DNA of 64,000 nucleotides from Clostridiales bacterium (GCA_022508485.1 JAFLVD010000010.1:1-64000), one strand, 5' to 3'. Positions 51,049 to 61,688 are shown, numbered from the stretch's first letter. Numbers and translations are program-made. Notes: generated by a model from the letters alone, not told the origin.

Positions 51049-53016
51049 CTATATTAAATTCTCGAGCGTGCGGCGCTTCGCGGTCAGGTAGTCGGACATA
51101 GATATGTTGGAATTAGAGCTGCCGAAGTTGCTCGTGCCGTCCTCGGAAAAGCTCAGGCGCGAGGTATCGATATTTCTGCTGCAATTATCCCTAATCGTTT
51201 GCGAGGGGGTCGTTAAGCCGTTATAATTCGTCTTATATGCGTTGTATATCGGTTGAAAGTTGGAGTAATTTAGCCACTCGCCGTCCAAAACGCTTTGAAG
51301 CTTGCTTTTATACAGTTTGCGGTATTTTTCCATTCCGCCGAAAAGAATTGTCTTTTTGTACAGAGGGTTTGAGTTTTGCCTATTCGCGCCGTAGCTTTTC
51401 GTGTCGTAAGGTCCGGCGCTTGTCATTCCGTCGCCGCTCGGGTTCCAGTCCTTGTTGATTCCGAAGCATCTGTCGTAGTCGTACGGAATGAAATAAGCTT
51501 TACCTGCCGGTGTAAAATACAGATAGTAGTTGTTAAAGTTGTTGCGGATACAATCGGGATTTCCCGCCGCGTAGTTAACCGCCTCGAAGCGCGTAAAATA
51601 GTGCATATCCATAAGCGATTCGAGTTTTTCCGAAAACGCGGTACTATCGCTTTCGCCGAGCGCGGATATAAGCGCCAAAAGATATTTATGGTTGTTGAAA
51701 TCCTTGTCCGAAGGGTCGTCGTTTGTTTTAAGCGCATAAACGTACTCGTCGCCTATCCCGTAGTTTTTGGCGGAAGAAAGGTCGGCGGTATCGCCTCTAT
51801 ACGTGCATTTATATAGATCGCCGCCCTTGTTTTCCTTATCGAAATTGCGCTTTATAAACTGCTTGTCGACCGTTTCGTACAGGTTGCCTATGCCGAGGCT
51901 TTCGTAATTGCCGTTTTGCTTAACGCTAAGCTGAGTAAGCGTTATATGCGGCGCAAGAATGCCGTAGGATTGGAACATTCTGTTGGCGTACACCTCGCGG
52001 ATATAGGTTTGGTCGTAATTTTTGTTCCACTTATAATAGAACTTTTCCATAGTGGCAAAGCTGCGATTTTTTCTGCTCTTCCGCCCTGCCGAGTCGCCCG
52101 ACCAGTCGTGTTTAATATCGCTGCCCCAGGCGCCGCTTTCGTACTCTTCGCCGTCAAATGTTTCGCTTAAATTAAAGCGATAATGAATATACGCGTAAAT
52201 GCGGCCACTGTCATCACAGAACTCTCTCCGCGACGTGTTGCCGCGCATTCTTACGCCGACCTCGTCGTAATAGTAATCGGTTCCGTTTACCGTAACGGTA
52301 AGATTGCATTTACGATATGTGTCCTGTTTTATGACGTCGCCGCTTTTAAACGCCTCGTTGATTTTGGCAAGCTCGCTCGGCTCGATATCAATTTTAATGC
52401 TGACGAAAGTCGTTTCCTTCCAAAGCTCGTAATACAGCGCCTTTTCTTGTTCCGAATAATCCTTATAAAACGCGGTGTTATTAACGGATATATCGTCGCC
52501 GAACTCGTAAATATCGTCGCCCGGTTCGGGGTCGCCGCCGCTCGGAATGTCAACGTATAAGTCGATAACAAAATAGCTTTCCGCAGGTGAAACGGGATTG
52601 GTGTGAAGCGTTATTACGTAGCGACCGTCGTGCCCGTCCGATAGAGCGATATTATGATGATTGCTTTCACCGTAAAAATACGCCGCCGCACTGCCGCCTT
52701 TTAACGAATTGTAATTCATTTCGTTGCTGTAAAATTCGGACGGATTGCCGTCGTTTACTATTTTAAACTGACTGCCGGCGTTAAGCTCGATTTGCTTAGA
52801 ATAAACGGTAAAACCGTCTTTATCACGCTCGGACATTCTCGTAAACTTCATGTTTTCCGAGTACTTCGTTTCCCAGCCGGTAAAGCTGCCGACAAGATAA
52901 TAGTTTTTGGAGTCAGGCTCTGTTCCCGGCGCAGGAACCTTCCCGGGCGTGGTTACGCATCCCACAAACGGAAACGCAAAAACAATACAAATTAACAGTG
53001 CAAAAAGTTTTTTCAC
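51049..53016 (-). CDS. CotH-family lipoprotein with SusE/CBM-like N-terminal domain
   Basis: GTG start at 53016 with AAAGGTG RBS; lipobox FPFVGC; KNRSFATMEKFYYKWNK..YIREVYANRMFQSYGI; NNYYLYFTPAGKAYFIPYDYDRCFG. Confidence 0.85.
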   Translation of the reverse strand: MKKLFALLICIVFAFPFVGCVTTPGKVPAPGTEPDSKNYYLVGSFTGWETKYSENMKFTRMSERDKDGFTVYSKQIELNAGSQFKIVNDGNPSEFYSNEMNYNSLKGGSAAAYFYGESNHHNIALSDGHDGRYVITLHTNPVSPAESYFVIDLYVDIPSGGDPEPGDDIYEFGDDISVNNTAFYKDYSEQEKALYYELWKETTFVSIKIDIEPSELAKINEAFKSGDVIKQDTYRKCNLTVTVNGTDYYYDEVGVRMRGNTSRREFCDDSGRIYAYIHYRFNLSETFDGEEYESGAWGSDIKHDWSGDSAGRKSRKNRSFATMEKFYYKWNKNYDQTYIREVYANRMFQSYGILAPHITLTQLSVKQNGNYESLGIGNLYETVDKQFIKRNFDKENKGGDLYKCTYRGDTADLSSAKNYGIGDEYVYALKTNDDPSDKDFNNHKYLLALISALGESDSTAFSEKLESLMDMHYFTRFEAVNYAAGNPDCIRNNFNNYYLYFTPAGKAYFIPYDYDRCFGINKDWNPSGDGMTSAGPYDTKSYGANRQNSNPLYKKTILFGGMEKYRKLYKSKLQSVLDGEWLNYSNFQPIYNAYKTNYNGLTTPSQTIRDNCSRNIDTSRLSFSEDGTSNFGSSNSNISMSDYLTAKRRTLENLI

Positions 53017-53076
53017 GATATCACCTTTATTACGGTATTTTATATTACAACACAATGCTCGGCGCCATAAAGCCGA

Positions 53077-53652
53077 TTAGTCGTCGAAGGGTTTGGCGCC
53101 CCACTCGATAATAAGTCCGGCAGCGCCGTCTTCCCAATCGACCTCGCCCCACAACAGGCCCTCGTTGCTGTCCCAATCGTCCGCCCAGTCGTCCGGCTTA
53201 TCTTCCGCCTCGATTGCGATTGTAACGTCTATTCCGCAACCGAACGCACGGCTTTCGATTACGATAATGCAATTTCCAATCCACAGCCTTGCGCCGTCCA
53301 CGTCGAGGAAAGCGCCTTCGCCTATCGCCGTAACCGAACCGTCGCTCGGGACAACGCTTTTGTACGTGCCCTTTATGATCTTTTTTGTTTTGCGCTCGAT
53401 TAGACAGTTATCGCGCGAATAGTAATACGGATTATCCGCCGCAACCTCGATTTCGGCTAAGTGCAGACTGCTTAAAAACGGGTATTTTTCAATCGCCTCT
53501 ACGCTTTTGGGTATGTACAGCTTCTCTATTCTGTCGCCGAGCGAACGGTAGCCTATTACCTTTACCGTATCGGGGATAACGACGTTTACGTCGCTGCCGC
53601 GGTAGTCGGTAAGAACGCCGCCCTCGATAACAAAATCTTCCAGCTTAGACAT
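53077..53652 (-). CDS. Leucine-rich-repeat (BspA-like) protein
   Basis: VVIPDTVKVIGYRSLGDRIEKLYIPKSVEAIEKYPFLSS; 191 aa. Confidence 0.7.
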   Translation of the reverse strand: MSKLEDFVIEGGVLTDYRGSDVNVVIPDTVKVIGYRSLGDRIEKLYIPKSVEAIEKYPFLSSLHLAEIEVAADNPYYYSRDNCLIERKTKKIIKGTYKSVVPSDGSVTAIGEGAFLDVDGARLWIGNCIIVIESRAFGCGIDVTIAIEAEDKPDDWADDWDSNEGLLWGEVDWEDGAAGLIIEWGAKPFDD

Positions 53653-53731
53653 AGCAATAACCTCTTATTAGATATTATAGCATCGGCAGCCGAAACAATC
53701 AAGCGATAGATATATATTCGTTTTATATCGC

Positions 53732-53762
53732 AAAAAAAGAGCGGACAAATCGCCCACTCTTT
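53732..53762 (-). terminator. Terminator downstream of the YegP-like gene
   Basis: AAAGAGTGGGCGATTTGTCCGCTCTTTTTTT on the minus strand. Confidence 0.75.
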
Positions 53763-53783
53763 ACTCCATATAGCTTATATTTA

Positions 53784-54164
53784 TTAAACGGCCTCGGGCC
53801 CTACGACGGTTGCTGTCGGCGCGTTTTTAACGACGCTTTCAATACCTTTTTTGCAATTCGCCTTTGTTGTATAGCCCTCGCTTGCCAAAATCTTTTCGCC
53901 GTTGGTTGCTTTAAGACGAAAGCGGAATTCGCCCTTTTTGTCGAGGTATATCTCGAACTTGGGGTTTTTCTCCTGCTCGTATCCGTCGACGGTCTGATCC
54001 TCGACCGCGGCAATCGGCGCGTTTTTCTTAACGCTTTCGATACTCTTGTTTATGTTATCGAGCGTGGTAATAACTTCTCCGCCGGTACCGATAATCTCGC
54101 CGTTATCCGCCTTTATGCTGAACGTATAGCCCTGGCTGTTTTTGCTGATAATGAATTTTCCCAT
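53784..54164 (-). CDS. YegP/DUF1508-family protein (two repeats)
   Basis: FIISKNSQGYTFSIKADNGEIIGTG and FEIYLDKKGEFRFRLKATNGEKILASEGYTTKANCKKGIESV. Confidence 0.9.
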   Translation of the reverse strand: MGKFIISKNSQGYTFSIKADNGEIIGTGGEVITTLDNINKSIESVKKNAPIAAVEDQTVDGYEQEKNPKFEIYLDKKGEFRFRLKATNGEKILASEGYTTKANCKKGIESVVKNAPTATVVGPEAV

Positions 54165-54265
54165 TTTATTTCTCCCTACAAGTTTTCGTTTTGGATAGAA
54201 TAATTATATTATAATTTGTGTATTAAGTCAATACCTTTTTCGACAAATTACGCCGAGGCATTACT

Positions 54266-54294
54266 AAAAAAATAAGCGACAACACGCCGCTTAC
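54266..54294 (-). terminator. Putative terminator
   Basis: GTAAGCGGCGTGTTGTCGCTTATTTTTTT on the minus strand. Confidence 0.65.
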
Positions 54295-54335
54295 TTGTTT
54301 TTTCCGTTAATACAACTCTTATCCAAACCGCTTTC

Positions 54336-55691
54336 CTATTGCGCGCGGATATCGTCAAAGAACCGCCCGTAGTTATAGCCGAGCTCGCCCTGCAATGAAT
54401 ACTGCATGATTTCCACCTTATTGCCGTACCTTCTGTTAAGATAGTAACAATACGTAACGGACATCAAACCGCCGCGAGTATCGAACGTTACCCAAAAAGA
54501 GTATTCTCCGCAAACAAAGGCATTTTTCTCTTTATCGTGCGCAATACTTTTCAGACCCCTAATTAGCTTGCCGGTTGATACGCAATAATTGTAAGTGCGC
54601 CAATTATATCTGCGCTTTGTTACTTCGATAATATTTCCGTTTTTATCCTCACCCCAAGTCTGCGCCCTATTGCAAAGGAAATTGATATAACCGTCGCCGC
54701 AGTCGGCAAAGCTGACTTCTGCTTCTTTTGGAAATGTACACGCTAAGCCGAGCTCGCCGTTCTTAAATTCGTACAGACAAAAGTTGTAGTAATCGCCGTC
54801 GTTACCGGCGGTATGAGGTTTACGAGCGATATCGCAAGTCAAAAAATAATCCGCGCCGTCTAACCGTATTCGTTCGAGCGCCCTTTCCGACTCGAACGGA
54901 ATATGCGTCAATACGTTACGGTCGAGGTCGATTATAAAAAGATAGCCGATCTGCCCACCTATAAAGCATAGCTTGTTGTCTCTGACGAAGCTATCCCACC
55001 AATATCGGTTAAATGCATTAAGCGCATCGGGCGAAAGCTTTGCCGAATGCCGTCCGTCTTTCCTCAGCCAAATAAGCTCGGTGCCGTCCACACGGCACAG
55101 CACCGTATCACAAGCGGAAAATCCGTTTTCAATTTCGGTCGAAACAAGCGTTCCGTCGCGAAGATAGAGCCGAGCGCTGTCTACGGTCTCTACGTACATA
55201 AATTCGTCAGACGGGCAAAAGGAGAACCTGTATTCGTCCGACCAGAGCACCTCGCCGCGTTTATCGATATAGTCGAACAGATACAGACAGTACCCTTTCT
55301 CGTACATTATCGAAAAGAAAACCTTATCCTCTTCGACGCAGTAAGAGTACGCGTCAACCTCAAATTCGGTAACCGTTTCGCCGTCAAGCTCGATTTCAGA
55401 AAACATGGCTTCGCGCTCGCTTCCGTCGGTGCGCATGCGCTCGTTGCTTTTGTAAATCCAAAGCCCTTCCGGTTTGCCGAATTCTTTTGGAATCATATCT
55501 TCCGGCGGACGGCACCCACAAAGTATGGAAATAACCGCTATAAAAATTGCTAATATGACGGATTTACCTTTCATAATTGCCCTCTGCTTATACAACACAC
55601 ATTTTAGCGGTTTTGTCCCATATATAATAAAAAATCTAATTAAAATGCACCTTCGAAAGACTTTCGAAATTTCGAAGGTGCGTTTTTGCAT
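54336..55691 (-). CDS. Hypothetical lipoprotein (start probably Met at 55575)
   Basis: MKGKSVILAIFIAVISILCGC lipobox; beta-rich repetitive body. Confidence 0.65.
   Translation of the reverse strand: MQKRTFEISKVFRRCILIRFFIIYGTKPLKCVLYKQRAIMKGKSVILAIFIAVISILCGCRPPEDMIPKEFGKPEGLWIYKSNERMRTDGSEREAMFSEIELDGETVTEFEVDAYSYCVEEDKVFFSIMYEKGYCLYLFDYIDKRGEVLWSDEYRFSFCPSDEFMYVETVDSARLYLRDGTLVSTEIENGFSACDTVLCRVDGTELIWLRKDGRHSAKLSPDALNAFNRYWWDSFVRDNKLCFIGGQIGYLFIIDLDRNVLTHIPFESERALERIRLDGADYFLTCDIARKPHTAGNDGDYYNFCLYEFKNGELGLACTFPKEAEVSFADCGDGYINFLCNRAQTWGEDKNGNIIEVTKRRYNWRTYNYCVSTGKLIRGLKSIAHDKEKNAFVCGEYSFWVTFDTRGGLMSVTYCYYLNRRYGNKVEIMQYSLQGELGYNYGRFFDDIRAQ
55647..55687. terminator. Hairpin between convergent/adjacent genes
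   Basis: GCACCTTCGAAA...TTTCGAAGGTGCGTTTTT. Confidence 0.75.
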
Positions 55692-55705
55692 ACGGTAAAT
55701 TTATA

Positions 55706-56782
55706 TTATTGTGCTTTGCGCTTTTGTTTTTCCTGCTTTAAAAAGTCCTTATCGTCCACGCCGAGGAACAGCTTACGGCAAACAATGCTGTACGACTTAT
55801 CCACGATAAATTTTCTAAGCCCCCAGGGCATGAAGTTTATAAGCGTGGCGTACGAACGGTGGCGCAGCTTGCGGTACAGCTTAATATCGCGTTCTTTAAT
55901 ATGCTGCCACACTTCCTCAAGCGCAGGCTTCCGTTCCTTTTTGTCGCCGTTAATTATAAAGTAAATCGTGCAAAGCAGTATTACTGTGAGCGCGTGGAAC
56001 ATATATTTGCGAAGTCCCTTGCTCTGCGCTTTAATCTCGTCGTAGGAATACGCGTCGATCATTTCGCGCATTACGCGCATTTGCTGACGGTAACGTGCAA
56101 ACATATTCTTTTGCGTAACCGACTGATCCGCCCTGCCGATAAAATACCTGTAAAGGTCGGTGTCGATATAGTAAAGTTTTTTGACGTACGGAAGCGGCTT
56201 GTACGCGAATATCTCGTCCACGTAAAACGTATGCTCGGGAAGGCGAATTCCGCAATCCACAAGCAATTTGTGCTTGTACATGAGCGAGTGCATAAGGAAC
56301 ATTTTGGAAAAACGAAACTTTTTCATCTCGGAAAAGTCGGTTATCTGTTCCAGCTTAATCTTTCGCTCGTAGTTGAAAACAAACTCGGAATCGGTCGACG
56401 GGCGCGTATACACGAAGTTTGTGATAATAAGGTCGCACTCGACGCCCGTTTCCACTTGGTTTTTTACGGTTTCGATCACCTTTTTAAGCGACGCTTCGTC
56501 CACCCAGTCGTCCGAATCTACGACCTTAAAATACAGTCCGGTAGCGTTTTCAATGCCGGTATTGATTGCAGAGCCGTGTCCGCCGTTTTGTTTGTGTATA
56601 ACGCGTATAACGTCGGGATATTTTTCGCCGTACTCGTCGGCGATAGCGGCGGTATTGTCTGTCGAGCCGTCGTCGACAATGAGTATTTCCACGTCGTCGC
56701 CCCCGACGAGGATACTGTCGATACACTTCCGCATATATTCCGCCGAATTATAGCACGGCACAGTAAAGGTTATCAGCTTCAT
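55706..56782 (-). CDS. Glycosyltransferase family 2
   Basis: MKLITFTVPCYNSAEYMRKCIDSIL; ILIVDDGSTDNTAAIADEY; GHGSAINTGIENATGLYFKVVDSDDWVD. Confidence 0.95.
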   Translation of the reverse strand: MKLITFTVPCYNSAEYMRKCIDSILVGGDDVEILIVDDGSTDNTAAIADEYGEKYPDVIRVIHKQNGGHGSAINTGIENATGLYFKVVDSDDWVDEASLKKVIETVKNQVETGVECDLIITNFVYTRPSTDSEFVFNYERKIKLEQITDFSEMKKFRFSKMFLMHSLMYKHKLLVDCGIRLPEHTFYVDEIFAYKPLPYVKKLYYIDTDLYRYFIGRADQSVTQKNMFARYRQQMRVMREMIDAYSYDEIKAQSKGLRKYMFHALTVILLCTIYFIINGDKKERKPALEEVWQHIKERDIKLYRKLRHRSYATLINFMPWGLRKFIVDKSYSIVCRKLFLGVDDKDFLKQEKQKRKAQ

Positions 56783-56803
56783 TTATAAAACCGACCGGTC
56801 CTA

Positions 56804-59239
56804 TTATTTAGTCTTGGCCTCTTTGGGCTTTTTCTTTTTTCCCTTCGACATAAATCTTCCGAGTCCCTTGAAGAAATGCCCGTTAAACATGAGCAGCAGC
56901 CCTTCCATTTTTCTGCGCGTCATGCCGCCGAACTTGGCAAGACCGCGAACCGGCTGGTGCAATACGCCCATGGTGATTGTGTTAGCCATCGTCTTGTTAC
57001 CGCAGCCCCACAGGAAAGAACGCGCAAAACGCATAACTCCCGAGAAGAACCGTCCTACCCAGCCCCTCGAATAACGCAGGTCGGCGACGGTGCAGTTTTC
57101 GTGAATGACCATTCTCTTCTTTTTGTAGAATTCGTAGCCGCTCTTGGGAACAGGTCTGCCGAGAAGCGCTTCAAACTCTTCGGTGGGAACGTTTTCGACG
57201 CGGCAGCTATAATAATCGGCAAGTACGGACTTATCTAAACCGAAGTCGGTGGAATTACCCTTAACGTCAAGCTCGCCGTTAAGGCGTATGTCGTCGCACG
57301 ACGCACCGATTTCAACCGTATACGTGCCACCTTCTACCTGCCACTCGTTGTCTTTTACGTTAAACGCGCGGAACGTCCGCTTATCGAATTTAATCTCGAC
57401 GTGCTCGGTCTCGCCGGCTTTAATAAACACCTTTTTAAACCCTTTAAGCTCGCGTACGGGCCGAGGAATGTCGCTCTCGCGCTTTCCTATATAGAGCTGA
57501 GCGATTTCCGCGCCGTCCATTTCGCCTACGTTTTTAATGTCGAACGAAACGCCGTCGTCGGTAACTTTAAGATTAGAATACTCGAACTTGGTGTAGCTTA
57601 ATCCGTAGCCGAACTCATAGCGCGGCTTTACGCCTGCCGTGGAATAGTACCTGTAACCTACGAAAAGTCCCTCGCGGTATTCCGCGGTCATCTCGACGCC
57701 CGGGAATGTGGTCGACGCAACGCAGTCCTCGTACTTGTAGGGATAGCTTTCGGCAAGCTTTCCACTCGGATTGACCTTGCCGTTAAGAATATTGAGTATC
57801 GCGCCTGCGCCTGCCTGACCGACGAGATAAGCATGGACGATAGCGTCCGCTTCGTCGACGCCGTCTAACTCTACGGGGCTGCCGCAGAACAGTACGACGA
57901 CAATCTTTTTGCCGAGCGTTTTAAGCTCTTTGAGCAGCTCGAGCTGGTTTTCGGGAAGCTTCATATTCTGTCTGTCGAGACCTTCCGCCTCGCGCACCTC
58001 GTCGAGACCCATGAAGTAAACCACGGTGTCGGCGGATTTGGCAAGCTTTACGGCCTTCTTTTTCATTCCGCCGCTCTTTCCGCCGAACCTCTTATAGCCG
58101 GGCGCATAGTCGACAAATCCGGGCATATCCTTTTTGGCGATATCCAGATAGCTGTCGAGGAACGTGGGATTGACAACCGAGCTTCCGGCGCCCTGATAAC
58201 GCGGCTTTTTGGCAAAGTCGCCTATAAAGCACACCTTTTCCTCTGCTTTGAGCGGAAGCGCGGCGTTGTCGTTTTTAAGCAGAACCGCGCATTCCTCGGC
58301 GCACTTTAACGCAAACTCGTGGTGCGCGACTTTATCGAATTCTTTTTTGGCAGCTTTAAGCGCGGCGTCCGTCTTTAACACGAGGTCGATAAGGTTATCC
58401 AGCCTCTCGTCCACAATCGCCGGATCGAGCGTGCCGTCCTCTAACGCCTCGTAAACGTCGTCGGCGCCGTATTTACATACCGGCATCTCAAGCTCGTTGC
58501 CCACAAGCACGCCCTTAATTCTGTCGTTGCAGCCTGCCCAGTCGGTTACGACCACGCCTTTATATCCCCACTCGTCGCGAAGAATTTCCTTCATTGTGTG
58601 AGGGTTCTCGTTTGTGAATTCGCCGTTAATCCTGTTGTACGAAGTCATTATCGTGTAAGGATCGCCCTCTTCGACGGCAATCTCGAAGCCGGTTAAGTAA
58701 ATCTCTCTGAGCGTGCGCTCGTCGATAACGCTGTCTACAACCATTCGCCTAAACTCTTGGTTATTCGCACAGAAGTGCTTTAAGCAGCCCGAAATACCGT
58801 TCTTTTGTATTCCGCGAATGTACGCCGCCGCCATCTTGCCTGCAAGCATCGGGTCCTCCGAGAAATACTCGAAATTACGTCCGCACAGCGGTACGCGCTT
58901 AATGTTAAGGCCGGGACCGAGAAGAACGTTAACGTCCATCGCCGCAGCCTCTTCGCCGAGAAGCTCGCCCATCTTTTCGCCAAGCTCTTCGTTCCAGGAA
59001 TTGGCCATGCTCGCCGCCGTGGGAAAGCACGTTGCCGGAATACTCGCGTTAAGACCGAGGTGATCGCTCGCCGCAGCCTGCTTTCTTATCCCGTGCGGTC
59101 CGTCGGAAAGGAATGCGGCGGGAAGTCCTATCTCTTTTATATCGAGCGTCGTCCAAAAGTCCCTTCCGGTCAAAAGGTTGGCCTTTTGCCTATTGGTAAG
59201 CTTTTCAATCATGTCAGCGTGTTTTAACATTTTTATCAT
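56804..59239 (-). CDS. Glycoside hydrolase family 3 (beta-glucosidase-like)
   Basis: LGPGLNIKRVPLCGRNFEYFSEDP; GVVVTDWAGCND; fibronectin type III-like C-terminus; basic tail GKKKKPKEAKTK. Confidence 0.95.
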   Translation of the reverse strand: MIKMLKHADMIEKLTNRQKANLLTGRDFWTTLDIKEIGLPAAFLSDGPHGIRKQAAASDHLGLNASIPATCFPTAASMANSWNEELGEKMGELLGEEAAAMDVNVLLGPGLNIKRVPLCGRNFEYFSEDPMLAGKMAAAYIRGIQKNGISGCLKHFCANNQEFRRMVVDSVIDERTLREIYLTGFEIAVEEGDPYTIMTSYNRINGEFTNENPHTMKEILRDEWGYKGVVVTDWAGCNDRIKGVLVGNELEMPVCKYGADDVYEALEDGTLDPAIVDERLDNLIDLVLKTDAALKAAKKEFDKVAHHEFALKCAEECAVLLKNDNAALPLKAEEKVCFIGDFAKKPRYQGAGSSVVNPTFLDSYLDIAKKDMPGFVDYAPGYKRFGGKSGGMKKKAVKLAKSADTVVYFMGLDEVREAEGLDRQNMKLPENQLELLKELKTLGKKIVVVLFCGSPVELDGVDEADAIVHAYLVGQAGAGAILNILNGKVNPSGKLAESYPYKYEDCVASTTFPGVEMTAEYREGLFVGYRYYSTAGVKPRYEFGYGLSYTKFEYSNLKVTDDGVSFDIKNVGEMDGAEIAQLYIGKRESDIPRPVRELKGFKKVFIKAGETEHVEIKFDKRTFRAFNVKDNEWQVEGGTYTVEIGASCDDIRLNGELDVKGNSTDFGLDKSVLADYYSCRVENVPTEEFEALLGRPVPKSGYEFYKKKRMVIHENCTVADLRYSRGWVGRFFSGVMRFARSFLWGCGNKTMANTITMGVLHQPVRGLAKFGGMTRRKMEGLLLMFNGHFFKGLGRFMSKGKKKKPKEAKTK

Positions 59240-59461
59240 TCCCCATAATGAATATTTTTTTGGCGCCCACGGGCTTCGGCCCCTTTGTTATCGGTGCAAG
59301 GCAATCGTAAAAGTCGCATAGCAAAAATGCACGAATAACAAATAAACGCACTCTTTACTGTATAACTATACCATAAATCCAAAAGGTTGTCAATACGGAA
59401 TTAAAAAACAATTATATCGGATTACGCTGTTTAACGTGCAGATTATGCAATATCCCCATAC

Positions 59462-59488
59462 AAAAAAGGGGGTTAGTTGCCCCCTTTA
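59462..59488 (-). terminator. Terminator
   Basis: AAAGGGGGCAACTAACCCCCTTTTTT on the minus strand. Confidence 0.75.
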
Positions 59489-59506
59489 CATGATATTTCT
59501 TTAATT

Positions 59507-59950
59507 CTACCCTATTACGTTTAATAAAAAGATTACGGCGGCGACCGCGGCAACTACCGCTATAATCCATACGGCAAGCGCCACCCACCGTATCGCTCGC
59601 TTATTAAGCTTAAACTGATAAATCAAATACAGCAGTCCGCCGAATATGCCCATAATAACACTCATGGCGGACACAAGAAACATAGCGACCAAACCGGCAA
59701 TCCAAAACACAAGAGTTATAACCTCGTACACGGCGCCTATAAAATACGTGGCGACAAAAATTCCGCCGTAAAAGCTCGCCGCGGCAAGCACCGCGCAAAG
59801 CACGGTTTGAATAATCGACCTGACTCCCATCGACACGCTTCTTTCGTGCCTGACGGGATCGGACTTTATCCTTTCGTACTGATTTGATATACTCGTCCAA
59901 AACCTAAGAAAACCGAATATTGCCGTAAGACATCCGCCGCCGCTTGCCAT
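59507..59950 (-). CDS. Hypothetical small membrane protein
   Basis: 147 aa with several hydrophobic segments. Confidence 0.55.
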   Translation of the reverse strand: MASGGGCLTAIFGFLRFWTSISNQYERIKSDPVRHERSVSMGVRSIIQTVLCAVLAAASFYGGIFVATYFIGAVYEVITLVFWIAGLVAMFLVSAMSVIMGIFGGLLYLIYQFKLNKRAIRWVALAVWIIAVVAAVAAVIFLLNVIG

Positions 59951-60137
59951 AATATCCTCCGTATTTATTTTGGTGTTTGGCGGAAAATATATTCCGCCTT
60001 TCCGTTTAATAGTATCATGTTTTAACTTCTGCGCCTACAAAGATAATTTGTAATATCGCTGTATTATTAAGTATAACATACTTTCCATTTATTGTTATCC
60101 GTCGTTTATGTTTTATGTTTTTCCGATTATATATATA

Positions 60138-60647
60138 TCAAGATTTATCCTGCTTTTTAATTTTCTTAATATAGCTACGATGTCGTTTTTCTAAATTGTC
60201 GCCGCCCTCTATGTAATAAGGCATACAAAAAACTTTTTTATTCCCTTTATAAAAATACCATTTTAATCCGCGTGGATGCATTTGATATTCCAAATCAATA
60301 AATTTATACTCTTTTTTACGTCCGAAAAAATTCCTATAAATAAATCCGTCGGGCTTAATTTCAACTTTCCACAACGACCACATAACAGCCATTGTCAGGC
60401 ACGGCAATGCAAAAAAAACGAAAAGTAGAATTATGAGAGGCCACTCCTCAAATTGAAACAAAAAAATACAGATACCACCAATTAAGAAGATACAAAATGC
60501 TATGAATGTACCTATTCGATATACTCGCGGAAATTGCAAAATAGATTTATTGTCAGAGCTATAATTTTTTGAAAAAACCAAACGTGATAAAGCAAGCGCA
60601 ACCGCAATAGGAATTAAAGAAATTAAAAGCCTTTGATAAAATTCCAT
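60138..60647 (-). CDS. Hypothetical membrane protein
   Basis: 169 aa; two TM segments and a PH-like C-terminal half; AT-rich. Confidence 0.55.
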   Translation of the reverse strand: MEFYQRLLISLIPIAVALALSRLVFSKNYSSDNKSILQFPRVYRIGTFIAFCIFLIGGICIFLFQFEEWPLIILLFVFFALPCLTMAVMWSLWKVEIKPDGFIYRNFFGRKKEYKFIDLEYQMHPRGLKWYFYKGNKKVFCMPYYIEGGDNLEKRHRSYIKKIKKQDKS

Positions 60648-60901
60648 TATTCACCCCGTACTATCACCATGAGTAAACTTCTGTGCCGACAAAAACTTTC
60701 ATAATATCGGTATTACTAAGTATAACAAACCTTTCCTTTGTTGTCAATGCTGTATTCGGCGCGTGTTTCGGAAAGAATTCTCGTCAATTACAAATCGTGT
60801 GAATAACTTTTTTGCGAATGGTAAAAATCTTTTTCGGAGACACAAAAATAAAAGGAGAATTGCACGCCTGCCGTCTCCTTCGGTCGTGCAAGTAAAACAA
60901 T

Positions 60902-61357
60902 ATGAAGCTTAATCAAAAGGAAGTTCAACTAATCACCGAACTGAAAACTCAGGAACAACTGTGCGTCCAAAAGTACGACTTTTACTCTAACCAAGCGAAG
61001 GATCCCGAGCTGAAAAAGCTGTTCAAACGGATTTTGAAGATGGAACAAAGCCATTACGACATGCTAAACTCGCTCACGACGGGCACCGTGCCGACGATAA
61101 GAAACCGCAAGCCGGGCGCCGCCTCGTACACACCGCAAGCCACGTACAGCGGCGAATCCCCCAACAAGGAATTCGATAAGTTTTTATGCACCGATATTAT
61201 TGCAACCGAAAAGTACGTCGCCACGGCGTACAACAACGACCTTTTCTACTTTGCTTCCCCGGAGGTGCGCAACGTCCTAAACGCCATAATGACCGACGAA
61301 CAAAACCACGCGGAAATGATTTGGATTTACAAAACCGCAAACAAAATGGTGGCGTAG
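60902..61357 (+). CDS. CotF-like spore coat protein (ferritin-like fold)
   Basis: KEVQLITELKTQEQLCVQKYDFYSNQAKDPELKKLFKRILKMEQSHYDMLNSL...DIIATEKYVATAYNNDLFYFASPEVRNVLNAIMTDEQNHAEMIW. Confidence 0.8.
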   Translation: MKLNQKEVQLITELKTQEQLCVQKYDFYSNQAKDPELKKLFKRILKMEQSHYDMLNSLTTGTVPTIRNRKPGAASYTPQATYSGESPNKEFDKFLCTDIIATEKYVATAYNNDLFYFASPEVRNVLNAIMTDEQNHAEMIWIYKTANKMVA

Positions 61358-61411
61358 ATTTTTTATCTACCGTCATTGATAAAATAAATACTTTACTCGT
61401 TAAAAACAATG

Positions 61412-61440
61412 AAACTCCCCCGGCGAAGCCGGGGGTTTCT
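61412..61440 (+). terminator. Terminator
   Basis: AAACTCCCCCGGC-gaa-GCCGGGGGTTTCT. Confidence 0.8.
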
Positions 61441-61568
61441 CATATGCAGGCAAAAGCCCTATCGGATTTTATCTTTCCGTATATTGCTTTCCTCCTGTAT
61501 TTGGGTATAAATATTATGTAGTACTTGCAATCCCTGGTATGTGTTAAACTATTGTCTCCATTTGGATT

Positions 61569-61632
61569 GTCCTCCTTTGCTTTCAGGCTTGGCGTAGGAA
61601 CCAGCCTTGTTTTAGCAAAGGAGGACTTTTTT
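61569..61632 (+). terminator. Long nested hairpin with T tract
   Basis: GTCCTCCTTTGCT...AGCAAAGGAGGACTTTTTT, with inner AGGCTTGG/CCAGCCT stem. Confidence 0.6.
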
Positions 61633-61657
61633 GCCTATATGGAACGCTAAACCTAAA

Positions 61658-61688
61658 TCGTAACCACTTGCATAGAAAGTGGTTACGA
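61658..61688. repeat. Perfect 11-bp inverted repeat
   Basis: TCGTAACCACT-tgcatagaa-AGTGGTTACGA. Confidence 0.8.

Noticed and set aside
55859-56788. 309-aa plus-strand ORF over the GT2 gene
   Set aside because: Antisense of a textbook family 2 glycosyltransferase
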